NCBI GenBank assembly: GCA_964563505.1
Contig: CAZLXW010000003.1
Coordinates: 1-64,000, forward strand
Length of the DNA: 64,000 bases
Source: UBA1351 sp964563505
GTDB taxonomy: Bacteria; Bacillota; Clostridia; Lachnospirales; Vallitaleaceae
Direction: 5' to 3'
The notes below the pieces were generated by a model. It did no database searches. It worked only from the letters and a program-made list of their open reading frames with translations, and was not told the DNA's origin. Positions 1 through 8,911 of the stretch are shown here, piece by piece. Within the stretch, counting starts at the first letter, position 1. Each line of letters begins with the position of its first letter. The position numbers were made by a program, and so were the translations under genes.

Positions 1-50
1 GCTATTAAGTTTTTAAAGTTCATTGTTTCGGACTCTCTAATTCCGAGAGA

Positions 51-1190
51 CTATCTATCCAAATAACAATTAAGTGCATTGCTTTCTTCTAACTCTACAT
101 CATCAAAAGTAAGAATGTGACCGGGTTCAATATCACGTTTAAGACGAGTGTGTCGAAGCAGACAAATAGGAACCTTGTCCTTATTTTCTTCTATCTTAAT
201 AGCCTTACCTCTAACATCAAAGCCTCCTGCACCTAATTTAATTATGCCGTCTTTTTTTATTGCTTTTTTTGCAACGGCTCCAACGGTAATCCTTGGATTA
301 ATTGAGTTATTAAGTAGCATAGGCTCTCCTGCCACAATTTTTTCTAAAGTGTTTATGCATTCTAAATAGCATAAATGATAAGGTCTAAGTAAAACATAAG
401 CCAGTTTTTCCTTTGTCTGTATTCGTGTAAAGGGTAAATATCCTGGTCGCATGTCAGCTACTTTATTCTTAGCAACAATCAGGACCCCTGGTGGTGAACC
501 CTCACATAAGATGTATTCACTTATGGGCTGCTTCATTTCTTCTGATGCTTTAACCATATAGTCTAAATCATATATCGTATCTACTCTTGAACCAATAAGA
601 CCATCTTGTGCTATGGTTGCACCTAAGCCATTCGCAACAAAAGCTTGTTCAATTTGAAGCTTGGTTCCATCGGTAAATGATACCACTTGATTTAATGCAA
701 GCTGTTGTTTTTTTGACCAATACTTCATTTCTTCAAGTTCAGGGTTGGGATTTAAAAAGCCTTTTAAATTAACATAGGCTACCGGGTCAAATCCCATGTT
801 TTCGATATCTGCTTTTAATCGGGCCAAGCATCCCGGTTGATCGCCTTCTGCTTCTGTAACATAGTGGCCATTCTTAATAAAATATGTGCCTGCCGTAACG
901 TGAAATTCTGAATTCATGGTAACAACTTTCTTGTTCACTTTCGTTGCTGCCATAATTATATCCGTTGCGTGATGAACATCTCCCGAGGATTCAAATACAA
1001 TATCAACATTCTCTAAAAAATCTTCAAATGAATTTGTTAATATTTCCTGGGGTAAATCTTTTATGCTTTCTATTTTTCGTCGTGTCAGTATTTTTGAAGT
1101 AACAAACTTATTTGAATGTTCTATTGCATAATATAGTCCTGATGCAATAAAGCCAGTACCAACGATGCCTATCTTGGTTAACTCTTCCAT
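51..1190 (-). CDS. Homoserine dehydrogenase-like NAD(P)-binding protein with SAF domain
   Basis: The N-terminus is a Rossmann fold (GIVGTGFIASG, residues 8-18), as in the homoserine-dehydrogenase-like family COG4091. The C-terminus, after about residue 345 (VPICLLRHTRL...RDIEPGHILT), looks like a SAF domain, a fold found in antifreeze and sialate-synthase proteins. The protein probably oxidises or reduces a small hydroxy- or keto-acid with NAD(P); the substrate cannot be read from sequence. I chose the ATG at 1190 because AGGAGG lies just upstream; a longer reading from 1208 would put the ribosome site inside the gene. An MFS transporter and a Gfo/Idh/MocA oxidoreductase lie upstream on the same strand, 100-135 bases apart, so these may form a loose catabolic set. 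Family assignment is fairly sure, function is not. Confidence 0.75.
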   Translation of the reverse strand: MEELTKIGIVGTGFIASGLYYAIEHSNKFVTSKILTRRKIESIKDLPQEILTNSFEDFLENVDIVFESSGDVHHATDIIMAATKVNKKVVTMNSEFHVTAGTYFIKNGHYVTEAEGDQPGCLARLKADIENMGFDPVAYVNLKGFLNPNPELEEMKYWSKKQQLALNQVVSFTDGTKLQIEQAFVANGLGATIAQDGLIGSRVDTIYDLDYMVKASEEMKQPISEYILCEGSPPGVLIVAKNKVADMRPGYLPFTRIQTKEKLAYVLLRPYHLCYLECINTLEKIVAGEPMLLNNSINPRITVGAVAKKAIKKDGIIKLGAGGFDVRGKAIKIEENKDKVPICLLRHTRLKRDIEPGHILTFDDVELEESNALNCYLDR

Positions 1191-1323
1191 ATTATTCCTC
1201 CTGTACAAGTATTCTATCGTGTTCGGTTAAATATTAAGATAGTTACTCATACATTGTACCATTATTCAGACTTTTTTGCAGTCCCAAAGAAATTTACACC
1301 CGGGAGTGCGATTGTATAAACGC

Positions 1324-2499
1324 TTAGTATACGCCCTCTTTTATAACCTTCAAACTCTTTTTTTTAAGACTAATCAGCATAAGTATATACCAAAAAATAG
1401 CGGCCACACATACTAGACCCGAAAAAAACATGGTGTTTTTAAGACCCATAGCATCTACCATCAGCCCGCTAAGTAGAGCACCTATAATCCTTCCAAAAGA
1501 TGTAGAGACTCCAAGAACTGTCTGACCTCTCGTTCGCAGTTCTTTTTTCACTGTCCTATTAATATATACAGCCAAGCTGTAGGCAAAAACAATAAATGTA
1601 GCCCCATTTAATAAGGCTAATGGGAACATTAACCAAGAACTTTCTATAAATAAAACTAAGACACCTCTTAATCCAATGATTCCCATAGATAAACCCAAGG
1701 TACCTTGAATCGTCAGTTTATTAATAATTTTCTCTGCATTCAGAAGAAATGGTAGTTCACTCACCGCCGACAGGAAAAATATCCAGCCCAACTGCCCTTT
1801 CGTTCCGCCTAATGCCAAAAAAAACAATGGGGAAAATGTCATAAAAGAAACCATTGCCAACATAGCAATTAATGAAAAAATTAAAAATACCACTAGTTGT
1901 TTATCATTGAATATTTCACCAATGGACGCTTTGTGACTGTCACCTTCATGCCCCACAACTCTGGGGATTCGAAAAACCAGTAAAATATTTAAACTTCCTA
2001 TAATCGCTACTAAATAGAATATATTTTTTATATCACTTTCAATCAGTAGGCTGGCAATAACAGATGCAATGGCAAAACCAAAAGTACCTGCTAATCTAAC
2101 TGGACCATAATCTTTACCCTTTAGCTCTAACCTTTCCAACGTAATACTTTCTGATATTGGAATAAGCGCTGATTGAAACACGGATAATATCGTTCCAAGT
2201 ACTAAGGCATAGGCAAAAATACTACTGATAGGTAACAGAAGTATAGAGGCTATAGTACCAACCATAAGAAAGGCAAACACTTTGTTCTTAGAGCTGGCCA
2301 TATCTGCTTTATGTCCGAAGAAGGGCTGTGTTAGCACTGCCATTAGTGGGTTAATTGCCATGATTAGTCCAATCTGGGTTGAACTGTATCCATTAAGGTC
2401 AAAATATATCGGTAAGTAGGTCCATAAGATTGGTATACAAGACCATAGTAGCGCACTTTGAGCAGCGTAAATAATCATTGAGTCTTTTTTTAGCGTCAT
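1324..2499 (-). CDS. MFS transporter (LacY/PPP-like)
   Basis: This is a 391-residue protein with about twelve hydrophobic segments, the usual size for a major facilitator permease. The opening residues (YAAQSALLWSCIPILWTYLPIYF) and the motif GHKADMASSKNK after the second helix fit the MFS_1-like/phenylpropionate-type branch, which includes nucleoside and sugar proton symporters. It sits in the cytoplasmic membrane; substrate and direction are unknown. AGGTGG lies five bases before the ATG. It lies between two oxidoreductase genes on the same strand, so it may import their substrate. That link is inference. Confidence 0.75.
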   Translation of the reverse strand: MTLKKDSMIIYAAQSALLWSCIPILWTYLPIYFDLNGYSSTQIGLIMAINPLMAVLTQPFFGHKADMASSKNKVFAFLMVGTIASILLLPISSIFAYALVLGTILSVFQSALIPISESITLERLELKGKDYGPVRLAGTFGFAIASVIASLLIESDIKNIFYLVAIIGSLNILLVFRIPRVVGHEGDSHKASIGEIFNDKQLVVFLIFSLIAMLAMVSFMTFSPLFFLALGGTKGQLGWIFFLSAVSELPFLLNAEKIINKLTIQGTLGLSMGIIGLRGVLVLFIESSWLMFPLALLNGATFIVFAYSLAVYINRTVKKELRTRGQTVLGVSTSFGRIIGALLSGLMVDAMGLKNTMFFSGLVCVAAIFWYILMLISLKKKSLKVIKEGVY

Positions 2500-2538
2500 G
2501 TTTCCACCTATTCCTTTTATAATATTGTCATATCAATT

Positions 2539-2569
2539 ATTATACAAGTTAAAGTCTACTCAAAGTCAA
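2539..2569 (-). promoter_or_regulatory. Putative promoter of the MFS gene
   Basis: On the minus strand TTGACT (2564-2569) precedes TATAAT (2539-2544) with a long 19-base spacer. A second, overlapping option is TTGTAT with TATTAT 17 bases on. Either would serve the MFS gene starting at 2499. Confidence 0.4.
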
Positions 2570-2604
2570 GTATCAGAAAAAAGATATTTGTACAACGATT
2601 TTAT

Positions 2605-3672
2605 TTACACCCAATTTTGTGTTTTTGTTTCAATTATTTGATTCGATTTATTGGCCTCTTCAATCATAAATCCGATATAGGTATCTTGAAGGGCTTCTTG
2701 GAGAGAATATCCGCCCTCACCTGTTGTTACATATGTTTTCATATTCATTAAACATGTTGCTATTGCAATCTCATCATCATTAAGTCTAGCATGAGAAAAC
2801 GGATTTTCATAAACAAAAGAGCTTCCTAGCATAATTCCCTGATGGGACCAACCTTTATTATTATAAACACCATCGTCAATACGATTTAGATCCATAGTAA
2901 CTCCAATGTGCTTTTCATTCAGGTAGCGAAGGGTCAGATCATTAATCTCGCCGCGATGGCCTTGAATATTTAATCGTCGTGTTCGAATCAGCGACGCATA
3001 TTGCTCTCCTGAAAAATCAAGAAAACCGACTTTTCCGCTTTCAAACTCAAGTGTTGCTATCTGTCTTGTGGCTTTTTTTACTTTTCCGGTGCGTAACACG
3101 CCTTGCCTTGAACCGGTTTCTGTTACATCGAATTCGTATTGTTTAGCACGGATTGTACAATTTTCAAAACCGACGCCCAACATTTTTCTAAAGATACTCA
3201 CGGCATGATATGCATGGACTGAAGACAGGGTCATATTTGACACTTGTCCAAGAAGTCCATCTTCTATGACCTTCAACCAGGCCGCATATAAGGGTTGTAC
3301 ATAATACTGTTCCGCAACTTGAACCCGTCCCTTATATTTCTCCTTCAATTCCCACAAAGCGTTTAACTCATCAATATCTTTCGCCGGTGGCGTTTCGCAT
3401 AAGACAGGGATATCTTTTTCCATGAGGATGTGTAAATAATCTTTGACAATGGCCCTCGGAAGGCACAATACGACAAAGTCCGGATTTGTCGCTAGGGCTT
3501 CATCTAAATCATCTGTCGCAAAAACACCTTTTTTTTCTGTTACTTCTTCTGCCCGTTTCTTTGTTCGAAGAACGGCAGCACAGATACTAAACGTATCCGG
3601 TAAATATTTTACAATGCGGTAAAAAAAATCTGCCCGCCAACCATAACCAATCATTACAAATTTTGTTGTCAT
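2605..3672 (-). CDS. Gfo/Idh/MocA family oxidoreductase
   Basis: A 355-residue protein of the Gfo/Idh/MocA family, NAD(P)-dependent dehydrogenases of sugars, inositols and related polyols. The N-terminal Rossmann segment is MIGYGWRADFFYRIV (residues 7-21). The family's EKP-type signature is replaced by CETPPAKDIDEL (near residue 91), so the conserved lysine of the EKP motif is not seen in its usual place. This could mean a divergent subfamily with altered catalysis. AGGAG lies seven bases before the ATG. Family call is secure, substrate unknown. Its promoter is back-to-back with that of the large plus-strand gene at 3812. Confidence 0.75.
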   Translation of the reverse strand: MTTKFVMIGYGWRADFFYRIVKYLPDTFSICAAVLRTKKRAEEVTEKKGVFATDDLDEALATNPDFVVLCLPRAIVKDYLHILMEKDIPVLCETPPAKDIDELNALWELKEKYKGRVQVAEQYYVQPLYAAWLKVIEDGLLGQVSNMTLSSVHAYHAVSIFRKMLGVGFENCTIRAKQYEFDVTETGSRQGVLRTGKVKKATRQIATLEFESGKVGFLDFSGEQYASLIRTRRLNIQGHRGEINDLTLRYLNEKHIGVTMDLNRIDDGVYNNKGWSHQGIMLGSSFVYENPFSHARLNDDEIAIATCLMNMKTYVTTGEGGYSLQEALQDTYIGFMIEEANKSNQIIETKTQNWV

Positions 3673-3715
3673 TGTTTTTCTCCTTTAAATTTTATATTTT
3701 GATCGTATTATGTCT

Positions 3716-3744
3716 ATTATCCCTTAAATTTTAGTATCCATCAA
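3716..3744 (-). promoter_or_regulatory. Promoter of the Gfo/Idh/MocA gene
   Basis: Minus strand: TTGATG (3739-3744), a 17-base spacer, then GATAAT (3716-3721), about 40 bases before the start codon. It lies back-to-back with the plus-strand promoter at 3755-3763, so one regulator bound here could affect both genes. Confidence 0.5.
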
Positions 3745-3754
3745 GTCCATGATT

Positions 3755-3763
3755 TGCTATAAT
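3755..3763 (+). promoter_or_regulatory. Extended -10 promoter of the zinc-ribbon/metallopeptidase gene
   Basis: TGC directly before TATAAT (3758-3763) forms an extended -10 element. No good -35 box is seen at the usual distance. The start codon follows at 3812, with AGGAGG at 3801-3806. Confidence 0.45.
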
Positions 3764-3811
3764 AAAACCAAATAAAACATCTAATCATTTTTTTCATCTT
3801 AGGAGGTATCT

Positions 3812-6800
3812 ATGGCTAATTTCTGTAAATATTGTGGAGCAAACCTCCAAGCAAGCAGTAAGTTTTGTCCAAAATGTGGCACGCAGTTGATTCACTCTGC
3901 TCCTGCTCCGATTCAACCGACTACAAAAAAGAAGAAACTTTGGATTCCTCTTGTTGCAGGTATTCTTATTGTTGCTCTTTTGTTTACAATGATTCGCTAT
4001 CTTGTCATACCTCATTTACCCATGGGCTTTGATGACACGCCAATTACATTTAACCCTGAACCTCTTGCTATATCCGGCAGTGCAGAATTTTCTATCACTC
4101 CCTTATCTGGTGTGACAATCTCTGCTGAGGAAAACGCCTTGGACCGAGATCGAACCTTTACTGTTGAACGACTTGACGATTCACAAATCCAAGCTGTAGC
4201 TCAAGATATACATGCGACTACTTTCCTTCCTCTCGCAGGTATTGATATAAATTCTGGCATGGAAGCAAGTGAAATATTTCCCGGTGCATTAAGTCTTACT
4301 ATGGATTTGGTTGAGTTCAACATTCCTGAATCCATGTATGGACATCTGAGCGTTTATCGTGTTGAAGAAGATGGCTCTACTTACCGCCTACCGTCTTTTG
4401 TTAAGGATGGATCCATTTTTATTGAAACCGAACGAAATTGTAAGATAATCCTGGGCTTATCTTCTCATTTTTGGATTGCCTTAGCCGTTGGACTCACTGT
4501 TGTCTTGCCGGCCATTGCAGTTACCCATGATACTTTACAAAAAGAAGGTTATATTCATGATGATTGGAGTCTTGATACGGACTTAATGTCAACCGGCTGG
4601 TTGGATATTGATGACGTCAATGGATACACCATCTACTATCCGGCGCGTATGGCTCCCGGTAACCCTACAGAAGTGAAGCGTGTCACCAACCTTCTTATTC
4701 AGGCACTTGAAAATAACAAGATTGGGGTAACTGCAAATAACATCAAACTTCTCATGGAAAACCCCAGTGGAATGAAAGCACTTTGGACGCAACTACAAAA
4801 AGATAGGGATTTTTTAGAAGCCCAAAAACTATTGGATGACAAGCAATGGCGAATGAATAATCTCTATCCCGGAGAAATCGCGGCACTTGCATCGCAATTA
4901 ACCCTTGCCGATAAGTATCTCTTTAACTCCCCTGAAAATGGTGGACGCGGATTCAAAAAATATAATGATATGCACATCATTGCTTATGACAGGTGGCCAG
5001 GCGAAGCATCCAATCAAGCCCAATGTCGTAATCCCATCAGCAAGCAACCCTATGTCATGGTTAATATTGAAAGTGCTCCTCTTCCTCGTTCTTCTGCTAT
5101 GAAGCACTGGACTGATACCATGCTACCTACCCTTGTGCACGAGCTTTTTCATACGAGTCAAGTCCGATATCTTGGCACGTTTTCCATGGAACGCGAAAAG
5201 GACACCTGGTTCTTTGAAGCCACAGCTGTTGCCGTGGAAAAACAGGCACGCGAATTTTTTGAAGAAAAGCAAATCATAACATCCGACCCAATGATTATTA
5301 GCCAACAAAACATCAACTATTGTCAAGAAAATCTAGCTTATGCTAATGGATATAATGATGTGATTTCCTTGCAAAACCAAGGATACGCCTATGCAATGCT
5401 TATCGAATATATTAGTCATCAATACGCCGCTTCGACAGGCAAGTCAGCAAATGACTATCTTCCCTACGCTTTACAAAAATATGCTGAACTTAGAGATTCT
5501 AGGCAAACCTTAGTTAAAACAACAAGCAATAGCAACTATGGTTTCGAAACACTTTATCATGAATTTTGTACTTCTTATGGACAGGAATTTCTCAGTGGAT
5601 ATCATTTAATCAGTAATCCTTCACCTGCCTTGCCTAGTCCGGTAAGCCTTAGCGTGACACAACCCTTTACACGCTTAACAAAGGATTATGAATCTCTCTC
5701 AGCCGACGTGCGACGACTTATGATTAGTGATGCGGATTCTCAACAAGTCAAATTTGTCTTACGCGGTAAAACAGATGCACTTATTGGTTTAGTGGAAGGT
5801 TTCAGTCTCAATGCATTATCCGCTGAAAACGGATCCGTCAAAAGTAAACACCTTCACCAGCCAAATGATCTATCCAGTTCCTCCTTTGACCTAGATTTGG
5901 GATTTGCAAGCACAGCCAATAAGCATTCTCTTTATTTGCAAGGCATCAATTATAACTACGATGAAGATATCCGTCGCGAATACGATGTGTTTGCTATGTA
6001 TCCACCTAGTATTCCGGGCATGGATTTCAACAAAATCACAGAGACTATGTGGAATTTGCGCATTCATCTTGAAGAATCCGTTCTTTATCAACAAGGCTAT
6101 GTTGACGCCTATAAAGTTTCGATCCGTTGTCCCAACGGGGATATTTATAGCTTTGAAACCGAAGAAAGAGATTTTGAACTAAATACGTCCTATGATAAGC
6201 AAGCTCTAAATGAAAGCATTTATGCCAATGATGCTATTTATAATATTGAACATACTAAAGCAACGAGTCAAAGCACCATTACCGGGAACTTTGACATGTT
6301 TTATAATGAATTAACAAGTACGGATACCAAAGTTATGGGACCCAACAGTCCGGTTGTTAGCTTAAAAGTTGCAGAACGTGTTGATTTGACTGCAAATACA
6401 GATACGCTAGGTATCGGCGAAGAGATTTCCTACACCGTTGATGTTATTCCAGACAAAGGCAACTACTCCTATCGTTGGATTATTAGCGACTACTTTGACC
6501 AAGAAGGTGGGCGTGAATTTCAAACAAGCTTTGACCAGCCCGGTTCATATACTGCTCAAGTTATTGTAAGTGATCAAGAGGGTAATCTCGTTGGTTCAGA
6601 TACATGGACGTGTACCGTACTCGACGTCACCGCATCTGACGACTTTAATCCGGATCTAGCCTTCTTCCAAATATACAAGGAAGATAATACTCGGACTGAT
6701 TATGTGTATAGCTTTGTAGAAGGATATGTCGTTGAAGGCCGCTATGATCAAGTACAGATGTATTATGAAGATGGCATCTATCTAGAAAAATATTATATAT

Positions 6801-7033
6801 CCTTTGGTACTTACCGTTATGACTCCACGACACAAACGTATTATGGAGAACTTAAAGAACATGGTTCCTTCACCGGCGTTGTGAATAATAATTGGATTAC
6901 GCTTTATCATGCAGATGGTTCTTTCCTTGCTTCTGCCATTTTGTTGAACGAAGACCGACCATTTGAATATCGTTCTTCAGAGCCAAGTACACCTTCATTT
7001 AACTATGATAGTGTCATCCCTGAAGGGGATTAA
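3812..7033 (+). CDS. Membrane-anchored zinc-ribbon, HExxH metallopeptidase-like, PKD-like protein
   Basis: A 1073-residue multidomain protein. Residues 5-22 form a zinc ribbon (CKYC...CPKC, four cysteines). Residues 43-66 are a membrane helix preceded by four lysines. A second hydrophobic stretch lies at 219-237. Residues 443-447 read HELFH, the zinc site of gluzincin-type peptidases, and glutamate 469 in WFFEATA lies 22 residues on, where a third zinc ligand is expected. Residues about 857-945 resemble a PKD/Ig-like beta domain (YSYRWIISD, then GSYTAQVIVSD). The tail has no anchor motif that I recognise. Seen: the motifs. Known: HExxH...E marks zinc peptidases. Inferred: a membrane-bound protease acting at the cell surface. 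If the second hydrophobic stretch also spans the membrane, the peptidase would instead face the cytoplasm. The gene stands alone, with its own promoter. Confidence 0.7.
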   Translation: MANFCKYCGANLQASSKFCPKCGTQLIHSAPAPIQPTTKKKKLWIPLVAGILIVALLFTMIRYLVIPHLPMGFDDTPITFNPEPLAISGSAEFSITPLSGVTISAEENALDRDRTFTVERLDDSQIQAVAQDIHATTFLPLAGIDINSGMEASEIFPGALSLTMDLVEFNIPESMYGHLSVYRVEEDGSTYRLPSFVKDGSIFIETERNCKIILGLSSHFWIALAVGLTVVLPAIAVTHDTLQKEGYIHDDWSLDTDLMSTGWLDIDDVNGYTIYYPARMAPGNPTEVKRVTNLLIQALENNKIGVTANNIKLLMENPSGMKALWTQLQKDRDFLEAQKLLDDKQWRMNNLYPGEIAALASQLTLADKYLFNSPENGGRGFKKYNDMHIIAYDRWPGEASNQAQCRNPISKQPYVMVNIESAPLPRSSAMKHWTDTMLPTLVHELFHTSQVRYLGTFSMEREKDTWFFEATAVAVEKQAREFFEEKQIITSDPMIISQQNINYCQENLAYANGYNDVISLQNQGYAYAMLIEYISHQYAASTGKSANDYLPYALQKYAELRDSRQTLVKTTSNSNYGFETLYHEFCTSYGQEFLSGYHLISNPSPALPSPVSLSVTQPFTRLTKDYESLSADVRRLMISDADSQQVKFVLRGKTDALIGLVEGFSLNALSAENGSVKSKHLHQPNDLSSSSFDLDLGFASTANKHSLYLQGINYNYDEDIRREYDVFAMYPPSIPGMDFNKITETMWNLRIHLEESVLYQQGYVDAYKVSIRCPNGDIYSFETEERDFELNTSYDKQALNESIYANDAIYNIEHTKATSQSTITGNFDMFYNELTSTDTKVMGPNSPVVSLKVAERVDLTANTDTLGIGEEISYTVDVIPDKGNYSYRWIISDYFDQEGGREFQTSFDQPGSYTAQVIVSDQEGNLVGSDTWTCTVLDVTASDDFNPDLAFFQIYKEDNTRTDYVYSFVEGYVVEGRYDQVQMYYEDGIYLEKYYISFGTYRYDSTTQTYYGELKEHGSFTGVVNNNWITLYHADGSFLASAILLNEDRPFEYRSSEPSTPSFNYDSVIPEGD

Positions 7034-7039
7034 AAAAAT

Positions 7040-7068
7040 TTGACAGTCTTTCCTCTTCGAGCTATACT
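7040..7068 (+). promoter_or_regulatory. Sigma-A promoter of the flavin reductase gene
   Basis: TTGACA (7040-7045), an exact 17-base spacer, then TATACT (7063-7068), about 45 bases before the start codon. It is one of the best promoter matches in the window. Confidence 0.65.
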
Positions 7069-7114
7069 ATTTATTGGCATATGACATTAACAAAGTTTTA
7101 GAATAGGAGTAAAT

Positions 7115-7609
7115 ATGATGATAAAAAAAGAAGCACAAAAAAAAGGCGCCTTACAACCGTCACCAAAAGTTTTAGTATCATGTCGTGGTTTAGACGGAGA
7201 AGAAAACGCACTTGCAGTAGGCTACTGCGGAAATTGTAGTTATGACCCTCCAATGGTTATGGTTGGGATTGTACCTTCACGTTACTCATATAAATTGATT
7301 AAAGAATCCGGTTGCTTTGTTGTTAATCTAGCTACTAACGATTACAAAGAAACTTTTGATTACTTAGGCAGTGTGAGTAAACGCGATGAAGATAAATTAA
7401 AGGTTAAAAAGATCAATACCAAAAACGGAAAAGTTGTCAACGCACCAATATTATCTGATTGTCCCGTTAATATTGAATGCACCATCGTTGACTCCATTGT
7501 AACCGGTTCTCATGAAATGTTTGTCGGAAAAGTTGAATATGTTCATGCCGATGATACACTTCTTGATAGTGATGGTAAAATCGATTTTTCAAAACTCACG
7601 CTTTTATAG
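7115..7609 (+). CDS. Flavin reductase-like FMN-binding protein
   Basis: A 164-residue protein of the flavin reductase-like domain family (FMN-binding split barrel). Typical features are the start of the barrel (PKVLVSCRGLDGEENALAVGYCGNCSYDPPMVMVGI), the middle motif SGCFVVNL, and a C-terminal strand with EMFVGKVEYVHAD. Clostridial members are small soluble flavoproteins that pass electrons from reduced nicotinamide to flavin, or act as NADH:FMN oxidoreductases; the partner is unknown here. TAGGAG lies ahead of two adjacent ATG codons and I took the first. The gene has its own promoter and faces the LysR gene, only 14 bases away, with no clear terminator between them. Confidence 0.8.
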   Translation: MMIKKEAQKKGALQPSPKVLVSCRGLDGEENALAVGYCGNCSYDPPMVMVGIVPSRYSYKLIKESGCFVVNLATNDYKETFDYLGSVSKRDEDKLKVKKINTKNGKVVNAPILSDCPVNIECTIVDSIVTGSHEMFVGKVEYVHADDTLLDSDGKIDFSKLTLL

Positions 7610-7623
7610 TTCTCTTGATCTGC

Positions 7624-8475
7624 TCATATCTCAGAATAATATTTCACCATATACTCAATTAATTCTTGGAGCACTTGACTCGGCTTTTCTGGTTTTATCT
7701 TTAAAATTATTTTACGCCGAAAGCTTCCATTGCAGATATGGAAAGTTTTTATTTTGGGATTATGGATTTGTCCCCACGTTTTTTCCGGATAAAATGCATA
7801 GCCACCTAAGGCATCAATAATTTCTCTAACCATGGCAGGATTATCACTTTCATGGGAATAATTTGGCTGAATTCCTAGTTGATCTAAATAATTGTCTGTC
7901 ATGGTTCTGAAAATATTTCCTTTTCTTAATCCAATCAATTCTTGATTCTCTAATTCCTTAAGATTAATCTGTGTAAGCTCACGGTATTTTTCATCATCGC
8001 TTGCTAGAAGGATTTCTTCTTCAAGCAAAACAATTTCGTCTTCTTGAGTTTTTTCGTCGCTGATTTGTGCGGTGATGCAAAGGTCCCATTGATCGGAATC
8101 TTGATTTAACAGACTGAATTTTATGCCTTGATGGTCGGCTTTATATGAAGAAATCAAGTTGGGCATAACACTTGAAGAGGCCTCAACTAAGATGGCTATC
8201 TTTTGTTTTTCTTTTTCAACAATCTTATTGACCTCATTTTTTAAGGAGTCAAGTGTGTTGATTATATCTGGTAAGGTTTCATAGAGATACTTGCCTGCCT
8301 TGTTCAAGGATAAATTCTTCCCCTTTCGATCAAAGAGCTGACCCCCCATTTCTTTTTCTAATCTTCGAATGGATTGACTAATTGCCGGTTGCACGATATG
8401 CAGTTCTTTGGCGGCTTTAGTCATGTTTTCATATTTTGCAACCAGGCAAAAATATTTTAATTGCAATAGCTCCAT
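7624..8475 (-). CDS. LysR family transcriptional regulator
   Basis: A 283-residue LysR-type regulator. The winged helix-turn-helix is at the N-terminus (NMTKAAKELHIVQPAISQSIRRLEKEMG, about residues 17-44), followed by the linker helix and a periplasmic-binding-like effector domain. It is divergent from the PQ-loop and SGNH hydrolase genes, the usual arrangement of a LysR regulator with its target. The shared upstream region holds a perfect inverted repeat at 8511-8532 that fits a T-N11-A LysR box. The effector is unknown. The family call is firm; control of the neighbours is inference. Confidence 0.9.
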   Translation of the reverse strand: MELLQLKYFCLVAKYENMTKAAKELHIVQPAISQSIRRLEKEMGGQLFDRKGKNLSLNKAGKYLYETLPDIINTLDSLKNEVNKIVEKEKQKIAILVEASSSVMPNLISSYKADHQGIKFSLLNQDSDQWDLCITAQISDEKTQEDEIVLLEEEILLASDDEKYRELTQINLKELENQELIGLRKGNIFRTMTDNYLDQLGIQPNYSHESDNPAMVREIIDALGGYAFYPEKTWGQIHNPKIKTFHICNGSFRRKIILKIKPEKPSQVLQELIEYMVKYYSEI

Positions 8476-8510
8476 ATTTTCACTTCCCTATACTTATTTT
8501 ATTCGATTTT

Positions 8511-8532
8511 TATATAACATCTACGTTATATA
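8511..8532. promoter_or_regulatory. LysR-type operator (inverted repeat)
   Basis: TATATAAC (8511-8518) and GTTATATA (8525-8532) form a perfect 8-base inverted repeat around a 6-base centre, matching the T-N11-A pattern of LysR boxes. It lies 36 bases upstream of the lysR start codon and upstream of the divergent plus-strand promoter. Confidence 0.5.
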
Positions 8533-8550
8533 TATACTATCATTTTTCTA

Positions 8551-8580
8551 TTGGACAAACAATGGTTTTTCTCATACACT
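8551..8580 (+). promoter_or_regulatory. Putative promoter of the PQ-loop/SGNH pair
   Basis: TTGGAC (8551-8556) and TACACT (8575-8580) with an 18-base spacer. The match is moderate, as expected of an activator-dependent promoter, and lies just downstream of the LysR-type operator. Confidence 0.35.
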
Positions 8581-8617
8581 AATAATAAATATATTCATCG
8601 AAAGCGAGGACATGATT

Positions 8618-8911
8618 ATGTCACAATTATTTGAATCTTTAATGGTCATCAGTTTTGGAATCTCTTGGCCTCTATCCATTATCAAATCCTATCGTTCCAA
8701 AACAGCCAAAGGAAAAAGTTTGCTTTTTAGCTGCTTCATCCTCATGGGTTATGGTTTTGGTATTACAAGTAAACTCTTACAGGCTAATGTTAATTATGTA
8801 CTTATTTTTTACGTGATTAACTTTGTCATGGTGGCAACAGATATCGCCTTATATTTTAGAAACCTAAAATATGACCGTCAAAATATCCTACATGTTCAGG
8901 AGGCCGCATAA
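8618..8911 (+). CDS. Small PQ-loop (SemiSWEET-like) membrane protein
   Basis: A 97-residue protein with three hydrophobic helices: MSQLFESLMVISFGISWPLSI, then LLFSCFILMGYGFGITSKLL, then YVLIFYVINFVMVATDIALYF. The first helix ends in WPLSIIKSYRSKTAKGKSL, like the proline-bearing PQ-loop of SemiSWEET half-transporters. Such proteins dimerise to carry sugars or other small solutes; transport by this one is inference. I chose the ATG at 8618 because GAGG lies about eight bases upstream; an ATG at 8612 is too close, and the longer open frame back to 8408 overlaps the regulator. The stop overlaps the start of the SGNH hydrolase gene (TAATG), so the two are translationally coupled. Confidence 0.6.
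   Translation: MSQLFESLMVISFGISWPLSIIKSYRSKTAKGKSLLFSCFILMGYGFGITSKLLQANVNYVLIFYVINFVMVATDIALYFRNLKYDRQNILHVQEAA

Noticed and set aside
1..50. Weak hairpin (CTCTC/GAGAG) just downstream of the first gene
   Set aside because: Only about five base pairs and no T-run on the minus strand, so it is not called a terminator.
3794..4015. 73-codon minus-strand open frame over the start of the zinc-ribbon gene
   Set aside because: It lies opposite a strong, domain-bearing gene with its own promoter and ribosome site; a shadow frame.
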